From IMG/VR virus record IMGVR_UViG_3300047469_000312, positions 108,465 to 172,464 of that record: DNA of 64,000 bases; one strand, given 5' to 3'. The notes under the pieces are model-generated. The model did not search any database. It was not told the origin of the DNA and was given only the letters and a program-made list of their open reading frames with translations. Below are positions 8,466 through 17,025 of the stretch, piece after piece; the first letter of the stretch is position 1, and each line of letters starts with the position of its first letter. The DNA is from a virus. The position numbers and the translations under genes were made by a program.

Positions 8466-9339
8466 ACAACAATACCTGAACGGCCTGCGCCGCATCCATG
8501 ACGAAGGCGTCGATCTCAAGAACGAACGCACCGGGATCGTCTGTCGGACGGTGATCAATGTCGACCTCACGTACGACGCGACCAGCAACAAGGCACCGAT
8601 CGTCACCACGCGTAAAGCACCGGTGAAACTCCCGATCGCTGAGCTGCTCGGTTACATCAAGGGTGTCACGTCCGCCGCACAGATGCGCGAGCTCGGCACC
8701 AAGTCGTGGGACGCCAACGCCAACGAAAATACGGCATGGCTGAAGAACCCCAACCGTCAAGGTGAAGACGACCTCGGCCTGATCTACGGGGCAGTCGCCA
8801 AGAACTGGCCTGTCACTGAGTTTTACACGCCGGATGGTGGTGAGTCGAACACCACACTCGATCTGTTCCGCAAGGTCTACAACAACCTGAAGAAGGGCGT
8901 CGATGATCGGGGCGAAATCATCACGTTCTGGAATCCGGGTATGTTCCACTTGGGCTGCCTGCGGCCGTGCATGTACGAACATCAGTTCTCGCTGTTGGGT
9001 GACGACCTGTATCTGAATTCGACCCAGCGCTCTTCAGACTGGCCGCTCGGCACCGTGGCGAACATGGTGCAGGTCTGGTTGTTCCTGCGACTGATGGCGC
9101 AGATTACGGGCAAGAACCCGAAGTACGCGTATCACCGTAATGTGAACTCGCACATCTACGGCAACCAGCTGGACTTGGTGCCTGTGCAGTTGAGCCGGTC
9201 GATTTTGGCTGAGCCGACGATTGACATCAACCCAGACATCAAGACGCTGGAAGATCTGGAAACCTGGGTGACGGTCGACGATTTCAAGGTCACGTATCCG
9301 GAATACCATCCGGCGATCAACTATCCATTTGCGGTGTGA
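8452..9339 (+). CDS. thyA: Thymidylate synthase family enzyme
   Basis: ThyA-fold enzyme, 295 aa, close to the usual 264-300. Visible motifs are [12 protein letters not shown] (GPVYGxQW position), the catalytic Cys173 in [10 protein letters not shown], and [14 protein letters not shown] (residues 192-205). ThyA converts dUMP to dTMP with methylene-tetrahydrofolate. The Asn that recognises the pyrimidine is present (N204), arguing for a dUMP rather than a dCMP substrate (dCMP hydroxymethylases carry Asp there). A dUMP hydroxymethylase cannot be excluded. An AAGGAAGGG site precedes the start. It pairs logically with the dCTP deaminase at 53520. Confidence 0.9.
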   Translation: MLRAEQQYLNGLRRIHDEGVDLKNERTGIVCRTVINVDLTYDATSNKAPIVTTRKAPVKLPIAELLGYIKGVTSAAQMRELGTKSWDANANENTAWLKNPNRQGEDDLGLIYGAVAKNWPVTEFYTPDGGESNTTLDLFRKVYNNLKKGVDDRGEIITFWNPGMFHLGCLRPCMYEHQFSLLGDDLYLNSTQRSSDWPLGTVANMVQVWLFLRLMAQITGKNPKYAYHRNVNSHIYGNQLDLVPVQLSRSILAEPTIDINPDIKTLEDLETWVTVDDFKVTYPEYHPAINYPFAV

Positions 9340-9341
9340 GC

Positions 9342-9608
9342 ATGTCCGAGAAAAGCCTAGAAGAAGAACTCGCGTTCTTGCGTGAGCGCGAGATAGAGGT
9401 CATCGGTTTGCTGGGGTTCTTGAAGCCCGTCATGCAAGCAAACGTTGATGTCAATTTCACGCTCAGTCGGGACGAGCATGGATTTGGAAAGCTCTATATG
9501 CATCCGCTCGCGGTCTCTGCAGAAGACGCCGGAGATAAGCCTGTCTGGTGTGGTTCGGTGGCGGTGCTTTCACCGAGCTTTCTGAAGACGTTTGTCGATA
9601 AGGACTGA
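9342..9608 (+). CDS. Hypothetical protein, 88 aa
   Basis: Not recognised. It starts 2 nt after the thyA stop at MSEKSLEEELAFLREREIEV, a likely coiled coil, followed by a beta-rich domain. No motif ties it to nucleotide metabolism. Confidence 0.68.
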   Translation: MSEKSLEEELAFLREREIEVIGLLGFLKPVMQANVDVNFTLSRDEHGFGKLYMHPLAVSAEDAGDKPVWCGSVAVLSPSFLKTFVDKD

Positions 9609-9609
9609 C

Positions 9610-9855
9610 ATGGCCTACGCAAAAGTGCTCTGGCATCCGGCACAGAACCGCGCGCTCACGGATGAGGAAGCCGCTTACGTAGATGCGTGCGCGATGCGGG
9701 CTATGGAAGGCTATATCTCCCGTGGTACGAATCTCACGTCAGCAGACATCGCGGACATCTCGTACAAAACAGCGTTCATGATGCTAGACGTTCGTCAAGA
9801 TCGCTACATGAAGATGGTCAAGTACGAGGTCAAAGAAGAAACCCGACCGGGTTGA
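9610..9855 (+). CDS. Hypothetical protein, 81 aa
   Basis: Not recognised. The start overlaps the preceding region closely (stop at 9608). The product starts MAYAKVLWHPAQNRALTDEE and is mainly helical and soluble. The next gene is Thg1-like, 11 nt downstream. Confidence 0.68.
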   Translation: MAYAKVLWHPAQNRALTDEEAAYVDACAMRAMEGYISRGTNLTSADIADISYKTAFMMLDVRQDRYMKMVKYEVKEETRPG

Positions 9856-9866
9856 AGGATAGAATA

Positions 9867-10670
9867 ATGAGAAAGGACAAACTCGGCGATCGCATGAAGC
9901 GCTACGAGCTCTCGGACGATCGTCGTCTGATGCCGTTGCTGCCGATTGTCATCCGCATGGACGGGATCGCTTTCAGTACATTCACACGGGGTTTGAAGCG
10001 CCCGTACGACGAGCGGCTATCGACCTGCATGATCGAGACCACCAAGGGCCTGGTAGAGCGCTGGCACGCTACGTTGGGCTATACGCAAAGCGATGAAATC
10101 ACGATCTTCCTGAAGAACGACGATCCGTTTGCTTTGATGCCTTACGACGGCCGCGTGCAGAAATTGATCGGGGCATTTGCTTCGTCGGTCACGGGCAAGT
10201 TCATCCGCCACATGAATCAGCACCTGCCAGAGAAAGCCCACATCGATCCGGAGTTCGACTGCCGGGTCTGGCAATTGCCGAACATGGCAGAAGTCTTCAA
10301 CATGTTCCTGTGGCGCGAATCGGATGCGACCACCAACAGCATCCAGATGGCGGCGCAGTCGCAGTATAGCCACAAGCAGCTGCACAAGAAGGGCTGGTCG
10401 GACTTGAACGAGATGCTCTTCCAGAAGGGCATCAACTACAACGACTACCCGGCCTTCTTTAAGCGCGGCACGTACGCGCGCCGCACGGCGGTGCATCGTT
10501 TGCTGACGGCTGAGGAACTGAACAAGATCCCCGAGCAGCACCGTCACCTGCATCAAGGGATTGTCACACGTAATGAGCTCATTGCGGTCGACATGCCTGC
10601 GATCCATTCGATCAAGGGTGGCATGGAAGAACTGCTCGGCCACATGAAGCCGCGCGCGTTATTGGGGTAA
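9867..10670 (+). CDS. Thg1-like 3'-5' polymerase (tRNA-His guanylyltransferase family)
   Basis: A 267-aa Thg1/TLP protein. The metal-binding residues are clear: RMDGIAFSTFT (D32) and GYTQSDEITIF (D76, E77), followed by the FLWRESDATTNSIQMAA segment typical of bacterial and viral Thg1-like proteins. These enzymes add nucleotides in the 3'-5' direction to the 5' end of tRNA, either G-1 of tRNA-His or to repair truncated tRNAs. A GAAGGAT site precedes the ATG. With the RlaP-like enzyme at 5330 and the RNA ligase at 30286, it suggests that the phage restores tRNAs cleaved by host defence nucleases; that role is inference. Confidence 0.85.
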   Translation: MRKDKLGDRMKRYELSDDRRLMPLLPIVIRMDGIAFSTFTRGLKRPYDERLSTCMIETTKGLVERWHATLGYTQSDEITIFLKNDDPFALMPYDGRVQKLIGAFASSVTGKFIRHMNQHLPEKAHIDPEFDCRVWQLPNMAEVFNMFLWRESDATTNSIQMAAQSQYSHKQLHKKGWSDLNEMLFQKGINYNDYPAFFKRGTYARRTAVHRLLTAEELNKIPEQHRHLHQGIVTRNELIAVDMPAIHSIKGGMEELLGHMKPRALLG

Positions 10671-10673
10671 GCA

Positions 10674-11426
10674 ATGGTAAAACTAATTCTTAAAGATCTA
10701 CCGCCTGGTTTCAAAAGCGTGCCAGCAGACAGCAGCTATCAGCCCGATCTGTCGGAATGGATCAGCAATCAGTCCTATGTGGGACGGAATCTGATTGCGG
10801 TAGTGACGCGTAACGTGTCGACCGACCAAGAAAACGGCGAGCTGTACGCAGGCATGATCAAGGCGATGCTGGAACTCCATCCGTATTCGATCGATGGCTT
10901 CTGGACTGGCTTCAGTGAAGATGGTTTCTTCATGCCAGACCCGCGCTTTAAGGTCAACGAGAAGTATGGTCGGCCCGTCGATCGCCTGCTCACGCACTGG
11001 CGGCGGGATTACAACTGCTACCAGCATACCGCGCACCCGATCGAGGGCAAACAGCGCCCGACCAAAGAGCAGTGCACGATCGACGTGATGTTTATCGAGC
11101 CTGACCCCACTTGCACTAAGGTGGTAATGGCATGGCACATGTTCCAGATGTTTCCGGAAGAATACGCGGGCCTGCAGTCCAAGCGCGATCTGATGCGTGC
11201 GTCACCGGTGTTCAATTTCCACGGCTTTCGCGTGCATCGACGCATCAAGGGCACCGTGTGCGAATTCACGCTCGGTTACGAATCGTACGAAGACGGCGAC
11301 CGCGTGATCGATCATGCCCAGCGCATCTTGAACGGAATCGCTCTTGAGGGCATGAATCCCCACGCACGACAAGAGTTCGTCACCGCCATTGCGCCAGACG
11401 CTGGTCCGGAAGTCCAGGCGGGCTAA
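10674..11426 (+). CDS. Paralogous-pair protein A, 250 aa
   Basis: Not recognised, but related to the product of 11728-12669. Both share VGRNLIAV/QGRNIIAV, ELHP followed by TGF, an HW...YN.Y segment, IDVMFIEPDPTCTKVVMAW/IDVVFFETDATHTRVLAAW and a GLxSxRD motif. The duplication makes a repeated structural or DNA-associated role plausible. It follows the Thg1-like gene by 3 nt and contains no membrane segment. Confidence 0.75.
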   Translation: MVKLILKDLPPGFKSVPADSSYQPDLSEWISNQSYVGRNLIAVVTRNVSTDQENGELYAGMIKAMLELHPYSIDGFWTGFSEDGFFMPDPRFKVNEKYGRPVDRLLTHWRRDYNCYQHTAHPIEGKQRPTKEQCTIDVMFIEPDPTCTKVVMAWHMFQMFPEEYAGLQSKRDLMRASPVFNFHGFRVHRRIKGTVCEFTLGYESYEDGDRVIDHAQRILNGIALEGMNPHARQEFVTAIAPDAGPEVQAG

Positions 11427-11747
11427 ATGAACATGTATCGTCGCCAGCGTCTTAACTTCACGTACACGCTACCGGAAGGTTGGTCGATGTTCCTGTACGG
11501 TAACGAGCCGGTGCACGTCGTCATCATGACGGACGCAGGCGACATCGTCACGTGGGCAGTGAGTGCCGGTGACATGGTCATTCGGACCGAACAATTGGTC
11601 GACGAGCCGTGGGAGTACGACAGCGTCGAGGCCGGTATCTCGCTCTACATCGCCACGCTCGTGGGGCTCGAATTAGCCGACATGCGCATGTATGGTTTAA
11701 ATCAACTTAACACAACAAGAGGTTCTGATGTCAGCAGGATCGCGTAA
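11427..11747 (+). CDS. Hypothetical protein, 106 aa
   Basis: Not recognised. It begins immediately after the previous stop with MNMYRRQRLNFTYTLPEGWS. It is beta-rich and acidic. Its 3' end overlaps the next gene by 20 nt, so it sits between, and is probably co-translated with, the two paralogues. Confidence 0.7.
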   Translation: MNMYRRQRLNFTYTLPEGWSMFLYGNEPVHVVIMTDAGDIVTWAVSAGDMVIRTEQLVDEPWEYDSVEAGISLYIATLVGLELADMRMYGLNQLNTTRGSDVSRIA

Positions 11748-12669
11748 GAAGCACAGCAACAACCACAAGCAGTATCAGGACGGCAATCAGGACCACCTGG
11801 AGGTCTCGTCGCTGCTCGCTGGGGCAGGTAATGGTCGTGACGTCGAAGCGCGTCTGGGTGGCGCTGCTAAGCTCGCTGAGAGCATCGACAATCCACCCCC
11901 GCCGGAAGACGACATCATGGGCGGGGTACCGGGTATCGGCAATGAAGGCCCGGTTACAGCGGGCAATGCGGATACCGAGAAACAACCGGAAACCCAGCCA
12001 GGTCGCATTGCTGAAGCATTCAGCACTTCCGAAGTCGGCGCTGAAGGCGATGGCGGCCATATCACCAACAATGTCTACCAGGGTCGCAACATCATTGCGG
12101 TGCTGGTGCGCGGTACGCGCGAATCGCTTTTCGAGCCGAACTTCAATGAGTCGCTAAAGGCCCTCGTCGAGCTGCACCCCATCAAGATCAAGGGTCTGCG
12201 CACGGGCTTCAAGATTGGCGAACTCTCGAAGACGCAAACGCGGGTGATGGCCACTGCCTCAGTGGCCGACTTCACCTGGCTGGAGCGCCAGGATCGGGTG
12301 ATCGACACCACCATGCATCACTGGGGTGATCGATACAACGACTACCTGCTTGACGAAGAACAGGCGCGCGATAACCGCTCGTACAAGGCGAAGATCTCGC
12401 TGCAAGACGTGACGATCGACGTCGTCTTCTTCGAAACCGATGCGACTCACACCAGGGTGCTCGCTGCCTGGAAGGGCATGAACCTGCGGCCCGTGCATTA
12501 TACGGGTCTGTTATCGGCGCGTGACGTTGGTGGCTATCCCTTCGGTAACCAATGCGTCACGGCGACGCTGGATGGGACGTACGTACGTAATCCCGCGGTG
12601 CTGGCAGAAGCGCAGGCGCTGCTCGACGGTGTCCGCCTGCAATGCGCCAACCCGTACGCTTTGACCTGA
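11728..12669 (+). CDS. Paralogous-pair protein B, 313 aa
   Basis: Second member of the pair with 10674-11426. Residues about 105-313 align motif by motif with the paralogue. Residues 1-100 are an extra low-complexity, probably disordered region starting MSAGSRKKHSNNHKQYQDG and containing PPPPEDDIMGG. AGAGG precedes the ATG. The stop overlaps the start of a small membrane protein (TGATG). Function unknown. Confidence 0.75.
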   Translation: MSAGSRKKHSNNHKQYQDGNQDHLEVSSLLAGAGNGRDVEARLGGAAKLAESIDNPPPPEDDIMGGVPGIGNEGPVTAGNADTEKQPETQPGRIAEAFSTSEVGAEGDGGHITNNVYQGRNIIAVLVRGTRESLFEPNFNESLKALVELHPIKIKGLRTGFKIGELSKTQTRVMATASVADFTWLERQDRVIDTTMHHWGDRYNDYLLDEEQARDNRSYKAKISLQDVTIDVVFFETDATHTRVLAAWKGMNLRPVHYTGLLSARDVGGYPFGNQCVTATLDGTYVRNPAVLAEAQALLDGVRLQCANPYALT

Positions 12670-12809
12670 TGCTGAAGGTTATCGGCATAAGCGCAGTGAT
12701 GGTCCTCGCGGGCCTCACTGCGATCGGTGTAGTAGGGTGGGAAGTGGTCGAGGCAGTCACGCTTTTCTTTCGTTTTACCATGACGGGTCTCGGCTCGTTG
12801 CTGCGGTAG
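12669..12809 (+). CDS. Small membrane protein, 46 aa
   Basis: A 47-codon frame whose ATG overlaps the previous stop (TGATG). Residues 4-24 (VIGISAVMVLAGLTAIGVVGW) are a clear transmembrane segment, and a second hydrophobic stretch (AVTLFFRFTM) follows. It fills the gap before the next gene exactly. Function unknown. Confidence 0.55.
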   Translation: MLKVIGISAVMVLAGLTAIGVVGWEVVEAVTLFFRFTMTGLGSLLR

Positions 12810-12845
12810 CCACGAGGTGACACCTTCTTCAGACCAGGAGGGGCA

Positions 12846-13094
12846 ATGTATCGGCATGACGTGTTGGTGCAGATCGGCAGTCTCTGGTTTACGTTTGTGT
12901 TTTTCCTTGTATTGTATTGCCTCTGGTGTTGGTTGGCTTTACGGTCGCGTCGCTCTCAGGGTAGGATCAGCTATCGTCGCTATGCGATGTATGCGCAGCA
13001 ACTGCGCCGCCGAACCTGGTGGGTGTTCGGCGCTTCCTTTCTCGTCGTGACGTTTCTCTACGCAGTGATTACCGAACTTAATTCAAAGGGGTAG
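12846..13094 (+). CDS. Membrane protein with two segments, 82 aa
   Basis: AGGAGG precedes the ATG. Hydrophobic helices lie at about residues 12-32 and 58-76, joined by a strongly basic cytoplasmic loop (RSRRSQGRISYRR). It directly follows another small membrane protein, so the two may work together. Function unknown. Confidence 0.68.
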   Translation: MYRHDVLVQIGSLWFTFVFFLVLYCLWCWLALRSRRSQGRISYRRYAMYAQQLRRRTWWVFGASFLVVTFLYAVITELNSKG

Positions 13095-13096
13095 GC

Positions 13097-13420
13097 ATGG
13101 CATTTGAACAACCGAAGAGCAGTGAGAACCGCGATGGGTTCTGCTTTGACACTCTCCTCGCACTGGCCAAAGACGGTCCGTGTTGGGACGGTGACGTGCC
13201 CTCGAAGTCCGGGCGCAATGACCTGATCGAGCACGGGATGGCGATCCGGGTGGTCGTCAAGGGTGAGGACGGCTTCACCGCACTTACCTACAAAGGGCGT
13301 GACTTCTTCGTGAAGTACATGGAGTGCGACACGCTGAAACAGGCGCTCGAAAAGCAACGCCAGAGCTTTATCAAAGGCTGGCGCGAGCGTAACGAACTCA
13401 CGGATATTGCGGTCAATTAA
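13097..13420 (+). CDS. Hypothetical protein, 107 aa
   Basis: Not recognised. It starts MAFEQPKSSENRDGFCFDTL, 2 nt after the preceding stop. The product reads like a compact winged-helix-sized domain with a helical C-terminus (LKQALEKQRQSFIKGWRERN). It is the last gene before a 236-bp structured intergenic region. Confidence 0.68.
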   Translation: MAFEQPKSSENRDGFCFDTLLALAKDGPCWDGDVPSKSGRNDLIEHGMAIRVVVKGEDGFTALTYKGRDFFVKYMECDTLKQALEKQRQSFIKGWRERNELTDIAVN

Positions 13421-13656
13421 CCCTCCTCTCAGATACCACATTCTGTGAGGAACATGCACGGCGTTTGTAGGAGTTCGACAGACGACTGGGCTTTTTAGCG
13501 TGAGCAGGGACTGCCTTGTCAGGCCGTCTCCTGCTTTCGCTAGAAAATCTATTTATGCCGTTGTTCCGTTAGGGAATAGATGAGTCATGTCTAGTAAATT
13601 CTATCCAGACACGGCATTTTGTAGAAGAGTACGACCCTTATAACTGACAAGAAACC
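13421..13656 (+). ncRNA. Structured intergenic region, candidate small RNA / terminator complex
   Basis: No convincing ORF. A long imperfect hairpin covers 13496-13542: TAGCG pairs with CGCTA, GAGCAGG with CCTGCTT, and GCC with GGC near the loop. Downstream, TGCCGT (13556-13561) pairs with ACGGCA (13611-13616), enclosing TGTCT/AGACA. A small hairpin near 13421-13450 may be the terminator of the preceding gene. A possible promoter-like box, CCTTATAAC, lies at about 13636-13644. The region may encode a processed RNA or control the HNH-like gene at 13657. Confidence 0.35.
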
Positions 13657-14304
13657 ATGGCCGCTAATCACGGGGCACGTAATACGCACGGCATGTCACG
13701 AGACCGACTGTACTGGCGCTGGATGGGGATTCACGCCAAGTGCTACCGTGAAGAGAACCAAAGCTACAAGCGCTACGGTGCGAGGGGAATTATCGTTGAG
13801 TGGGACTGGCATCGGGATAACAATCTCGGGCTGCAGAACTTCCTCAACTGGCTGACTGAGAAATTGCAAGAACAGGGTAATCCTGAGAAGTACGCAGTCG
13901 TGCTTGATGATCAGTCGAAGAACTTCGGACCCGGCAACTGCCTGGTGCGTAGTCATCAGTTCGCTATCCAGCGGCGCGAGCACAATGCGTTCAGTCCTGC
14001 TAAAGTGATCGAGATGCGCCAATACAAACGAGCGTATCCGGAGGCCACACTGGAGCAGATGGCTGAACTATTCGGGGGGTCCGCTTCAGGCGTCTCACGA
14101 GTACTGTCGGGCGTAGATTACGCCAACCTGAATGAGATTGCACCACCCATTGACGTCGACCAAATAAGAAAGGGGATTAAAGCGACGCACGGAAAACGCC
14201 GTAAGGCGAAGAAGCCTGCCCAAGAAAATAAACCTGATCCCAACCCACCGACGACCGTTCGCCGTCTATACCGAAGCGGACAACTCATGGTAGTAATTGA
14301 ATAA
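13657..14304 (+). CDS. HNH-like endonuclease with C-terminal helix-turn-helix
   Basis: Residues 1-112 resemble the phage HNH/homing-endonuclease family with the frame RxYWRWMGIHAKCY, KRYGARGI, then LDD near position 88 and FGPGNCLVRS..FAIQRR (family: LDRIDNnGxYxPxNCRW..xEQxxNRR). The charged LDRxDN core is altered here, so activity is uncertain. Residues 113-155 (SPAKVIEMRQYKRAYPEATL...ASGVSRVLSG) look like a helix-turn-helix that could read DNA. Such free-standing nucleases often spread between phages. It lies just after the structured region. Confidence 0.6.
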   Translation: MAANHGARNTHGMSRDRLYWRWMGIHAKCYREENQSYKRYGARGIIVEWDWHRDNNLGLQNFLNWLTEKLQEQGNPEKYAVVLDDQSKNFGPGNCLVRSHQFAIQRREHNAFSPAKVIEMRQYKRAYPEATLEQMAELFGGSASGVSRVLSGVDYANLNEIAPPIDVDQIRKGIKATHGKRRKAKKPAQENKPDPNPPTTVRRLYRSGQLMVVIE

Positions 14305-14326
14305 GCATCTTCTCGGGGATAACAAG

Positions 14327-15010
14327 ATGTTTGGCTTCTTTGTGTGGTTTCGTGTAGCGGTAGTAGTTGCAACTGTGTGGATGTTGGTCAGTGCGCGGGC
14401 GTCGCATCCGAGCCATCTCCTCACCTTCTTGGCTGGCATGGCGCTGCTCAGTCTTCTCTCCGATGAGAAGCTCAAGCGGTGGTTCGTTCTACCCGAACCG
14501 CCCCGTGCTGTCAAGGTTCCAGATCACGACGGGGCTTCTCCTGGTCTGGAATGTTTGATTGGTAGTCCGGACGAGTTCAAGGAACATCGTGCGGACCTGT
14601 ACGACGAAGAGCGCATCGTGGGTTCCGCGGTGCTGCACTACGGTACGGGTCAGATCTGGGCAGTCGAGGCGCCTGGACGCCATCATCATGTCCTCTGGGC
14701 CATGGACATGCTGAAGGTTCCGCACGCGTATCACCGAGACCAGGGCTTTCTCACGAATTGGGGACGTTACGTCGACCGGAAAGAAGCAGCACTGATCGCC
14801 GCCGCGGCCAATCAGTTGCTCGATAAACAATTTACTCCGCCCGAACTCTTCAGTGAAGACGTTTGGGTGACACCCCCGTGGGAGAACAAGTATGACGGCA
14901 GTAGCAGTACCGAAGGACTACACCAGCCCGCAGTGGGACAGCACGACGCAGCGTGGGGACTGGAAGAACTACATCAACGAGGGGCTTCAGAAGGTCTGGG
15001 CGTCGTTTAA
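14327..15010 (+). CDS. Membrane-anchored protein, 227 aa
   Basis: The ATG at 14327 is chosen over an upstream TTG because GGGGATAA lies 5 nt before it. Hydrophobic helices at about residues 5-22 and 31-46 anchor a cytoplasmic domain of about 175 aa. The last 40 residues overlap, in another frame, the 61-aa gene starting at 14892; the tail here is Gly/Gln/His-rich and less protein-like, so a frameshift or a true gene overlap is possible. Function unknown. Confidence 0.65.
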   Translation: MFGFFVWFRVAVVVATVWMLVSARASHPSHLLTFLAGMALLSLLSDEKLKRWFVLPEPPRAVKVPDHDGASPGLECLIGSPDEFKEHRADLYDEERIVGSAVLHYGTGQIWAVEAPGRHHHVLWAMDMLKVPHAYHRDQGFLTNWGRYVDRKEAALIAAAANQLLDKQFTPPELFSEDVWVTPPWENKYDGSSSTEGLHQPAVGQHDAAWGLEELHQRGASEGLGVV

Positions 15011-15077
15011 CGCCGCGCAACAGATGCTGATTGCCGTGAACGCGCAAGAACACGCGGACAAAGAAGAGCAGGAATAA
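14892..15077 (+). CDS. Small helical protein, 61 aa, overlapping the previous gene
   Basis: A GGAGA site 5 nt upstream of the ATG supports this start even though the gene overlaps the preceding one by 119 nt. The product starts MTAVAVPKDYTSPQWD and ends in a helix rich in Ala, Gln and Glu (QEHADKEEQE). Not recognised. Confidence 0.6.
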   Translation: MTAVAVPKDYTSPQWDSTTQRGDWKNYINEGLQKVWASFNAAQQMLIAVNAQEHADKEEQE

Positions 15078-15081
15078 CGTC

Positions 15082-15444
15082 ATGCCCTACCATGAGTCGA
15101 TGAGCAGGCTCGACCACGAACGTATCGTGGCAGACCTCGAAGGCAGCCTCAATAAGCTGCTTGCTGAGAACCTCGAGCTGCGTGCCCGCAACAACGACCT
15201 CACGGTCTTCCTGGATGCGTACCAGCGCGACTGTCGTCGTACGCTCGATGCGGCGCATTACTACAGCCAGGATATTCCGGGACTCGTTGGCACCACCGGA
15301 GAAGATGCGGTCTACTATTTGGCGTTTCTGTATCTGAACGCCATGGCAGGACCCCGCGCTCGCAAGCTCACCGCCATGGACGGGCGTCGTCAATTCAAGC
15401 GTCAAGCCAAGCGTCGCGTGAAGTACACCATCAGACGGGGATAA
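15082..15444 (+). CDS. Coiled-coil hypothetical protein, 120 aa
   Basis: Residues 10-45 (LDHERIVADLEGSLNKLLAE and onward) form a heptad-like coiled coil, and the C-terminus is strongly basic (RRQFKRQAKRRVKYTIRRG), suggesting nucleic-acid contact. It starts 4 nt after the previous stop. Not recognised. Confidence 0.7.
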   Translation: MPYHESMSRLDHERIVADLEGSLNKLLAENLELRARNNDLTVFLDAYQRDCRRTLDAAHYYSQDIPGLVGTTGEDAVYYLAFLYLNAMAGPRARKLTAMDGRRQFKRQAKRRVKYTIRRG

Positions 15445-15447
15445 GAA

Positions 15448-15777
15448 GTGACGAAGCTTTTGAGTAAAGTGCTTTCTCAAGAGGAAGCCGATGCTTTCGC
15501 TGAGACGGCGGTGCGCACCAAAGCCCGCGAACTGTTGGAGCTCGCTGATGAGCTCGGCCTGAAAGTCACGATCGATCTCGTGCCGAACCAGCCGCTCTCG
15601 ACCGCGGATGCGAAACCCCGAGTGGACTTACGTCGCAAGCGTATCCTGCTCGATAAGGGTGCGTACCTCTTCACTGATCCGGACGTGGTCAAGAAGGTTG
15701 TGACCAAAGCGTTCCCGATTGATCAGTTGCAGCACATCGCCTTCAAGACGGAAATGAAGCTGAAGCGCGAGCAATAA
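15448..15777 (+). CDS. Hypothetical protein with GTG start, 109 aa
   Basis: The GTG at 15448 follows GGGGATAA and lies 3 nt after the preceding stop; no ATG is available nearby. The product is charged, helical in its first 45 residues, and ends KTEMKLKREQ. Not recognised. A hairpin directly downstream ends the unit. Confidence 0.68.
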   Translation: MTKLLSKVLSQEEADAFAETAVRTKARELLELADELGLKVTIDLVPNQPLSTADAKPRVDLRRKRILLDKGAYLFTDPDVVKKVVTKAFPIDQLQHIAFKTEMKLKREQ

Positions 15778-15783
15778 CACGTA

Positions 15784-15805
15784 CCCAGGGGCTACGGTCC
15801 CTGGG
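15784..15805 (+). terminator. Hairpin, probable terminator
   Basis: CCCAGGG (15784-15790) pairs with CCCTGGG (15799-15805) around GCTACGGT; a run of seven T follows 13 nt later. It separates the 15448 gene from the 15835 gene. Confidence 0.6.
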
Positions 15806-15834
15806 ACAAGACCACGACTTTTTTTGGCATTACC

Positions 15835-17025
15835 ATGACTTACAGCGAAATGGTGGGACAACTCAAAAGCACCATCGAAGAAGATGGCCATAGTGCCTCG
15901 GCGATGGTGACGCTGGAGCTTATCGAGCTTCTGCGAAGCGGCATGAAGAAGCCCGAACCGCAGTTGGAGAGTTTGGCCAAGTCGCTGAATAGCCATATCG
16001 TCGCCATGGCGCAGCACAAGTGGAGCGTGGCGAAGTACTTCTCGGGCCGTGGTCCGATTGCCAACAAGCTGCGCGACTATGCAGCTATCAGTCGTCATTT
16101 CTCGATGGGGATTTTCAAGCTCGAAGACAAGCTGAAGAAGTTTGACTTCCAGCCGGTGACGGACGACGCGGATCGCTCGAAGGCGTTCCGGGTGTGGCTC
16201 GAAGAAGCAGCGATGAATGCCTTCGGTACTTACCACGACATCGAGCTGCCGCTGCCTTACATCCCCGGTATCGAAGTGGGTCTGCCCTCGGGCATCCACC
16301 GTACGAACCCGGAATCGTACGCAGCCGGGGCCGAGAGCCCGCAATGGCTGGTACTGGCCGCTGACCTCGAGAACGGCCTGAAGGCGCGCTACATCGTGCG
16401 GCGGGACCATCGTGCGGTGTTGCTGTACTGGCACCCGCATGAAGAAGTCTGGCTGGCTGATCCGGGCGAGACGATCTTCCCTGGCGTGCTGGAAGCGTTT
16501 GCTCTCGAGTGGGAGAAGCTCGCCAACAAGAGTGGCTACACGGCGGAGAAGCCCGTGGATGTCGAGGCGAACCTCGCTGAGCTGCACACGAAGATGAACC
16601 AGGTCTTCGATGCCGAAGAGAAGCTCCCGGATGTCACCCAGCATTATGTCCGCAACGACGACGGTCTGTCTTCGTTTGTCCGCATCCAGGTCGAAGACTA
16701 TATCCTCACCTTCATGAACACGAAGGGCCAGTGGGCAAGCCGCAATATCTTACTCTCGGTGAATGGGGCTGGACCGTACAACATGCGTGTGCAGTGGAGT
16801 GACCTGCGCGAATTCACCCGCCAGGAAGTCTTCAAGCAAGCGCACCTGGTGCTCGACGGGCTAATCCAGCAGTACATTAGCGTGCCGGAAGAACCAGCGC
16901 CCTTGCCGCAGGCGCCTGAGATGGCTGACACCGTCGCTGAAGTGCAGACGCAACTCGCTTCTGAAACCCCGGACTATACGCCGGTGTACCTGAAGCTGCA
17001 GCGTCAAGCGAAGAAGGAAAAGTAA
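15835..17025 (+). CDS. Hypothetical protein, 396 aa
   Basis: Not recognised. A large soluble, acidic protein starting MTYSEMVGQLKSTIEEDGHS, helical for about 110 residues and then mixed. A Pro-rich linker (EEPAPLPQAPEM) lies near the C-terminus, which ends KLQRQAKKEK. It overlaps the next start by one base (TAATG). Its size suggests an important phage function, but no motif is visible. Confidence 0.78.
   Translation: MTYSEMVGQLKSTIEEDGHSASAMVTLELIELLRSGMKKPEPQLESLAKSLNSHIVAMAQHKWSVAKYFSGRGPIANKLRDYAAISRHFSMGIFKLEDKLKKFDFQPVTDDADRSKAFRVWLEEAAMNAFGTYHDIELPLPYIPGIEVGLPSGIHRTNPESYAAGAESPQWLVLAADLENGLKARYIVRRDHRAVLLYWHPHEEVWLADPGETIFPGVLEAFALEWEKLANKSGYTAEKPVDVEANLAELHTKMNQVFDAEEKLPDVTQHYVRNDDGLSSFVRIQVEDYILTFMNTKGQWASRNILLSVNGAGPYNMRVQWSDLREFTRQEVFKQAHLVLDGLIQQYISVPEEPAPLPQAPEMADTVAEVQTQLASETPDYTPVYLKLQRQAKKEK

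Noticed and set aside
13550-13620. tRNA gene
   Set aside because: A 6-bp closing stem and an arm-like hairpin are present, but there is no proper T-loop, anticodon arm or acceptor length.
15628-16644. 338-aa - strand ORF
   Set aside because: Antisense to the 396-aa gene and the end of the previous gene; composition typical of a shadow frame.
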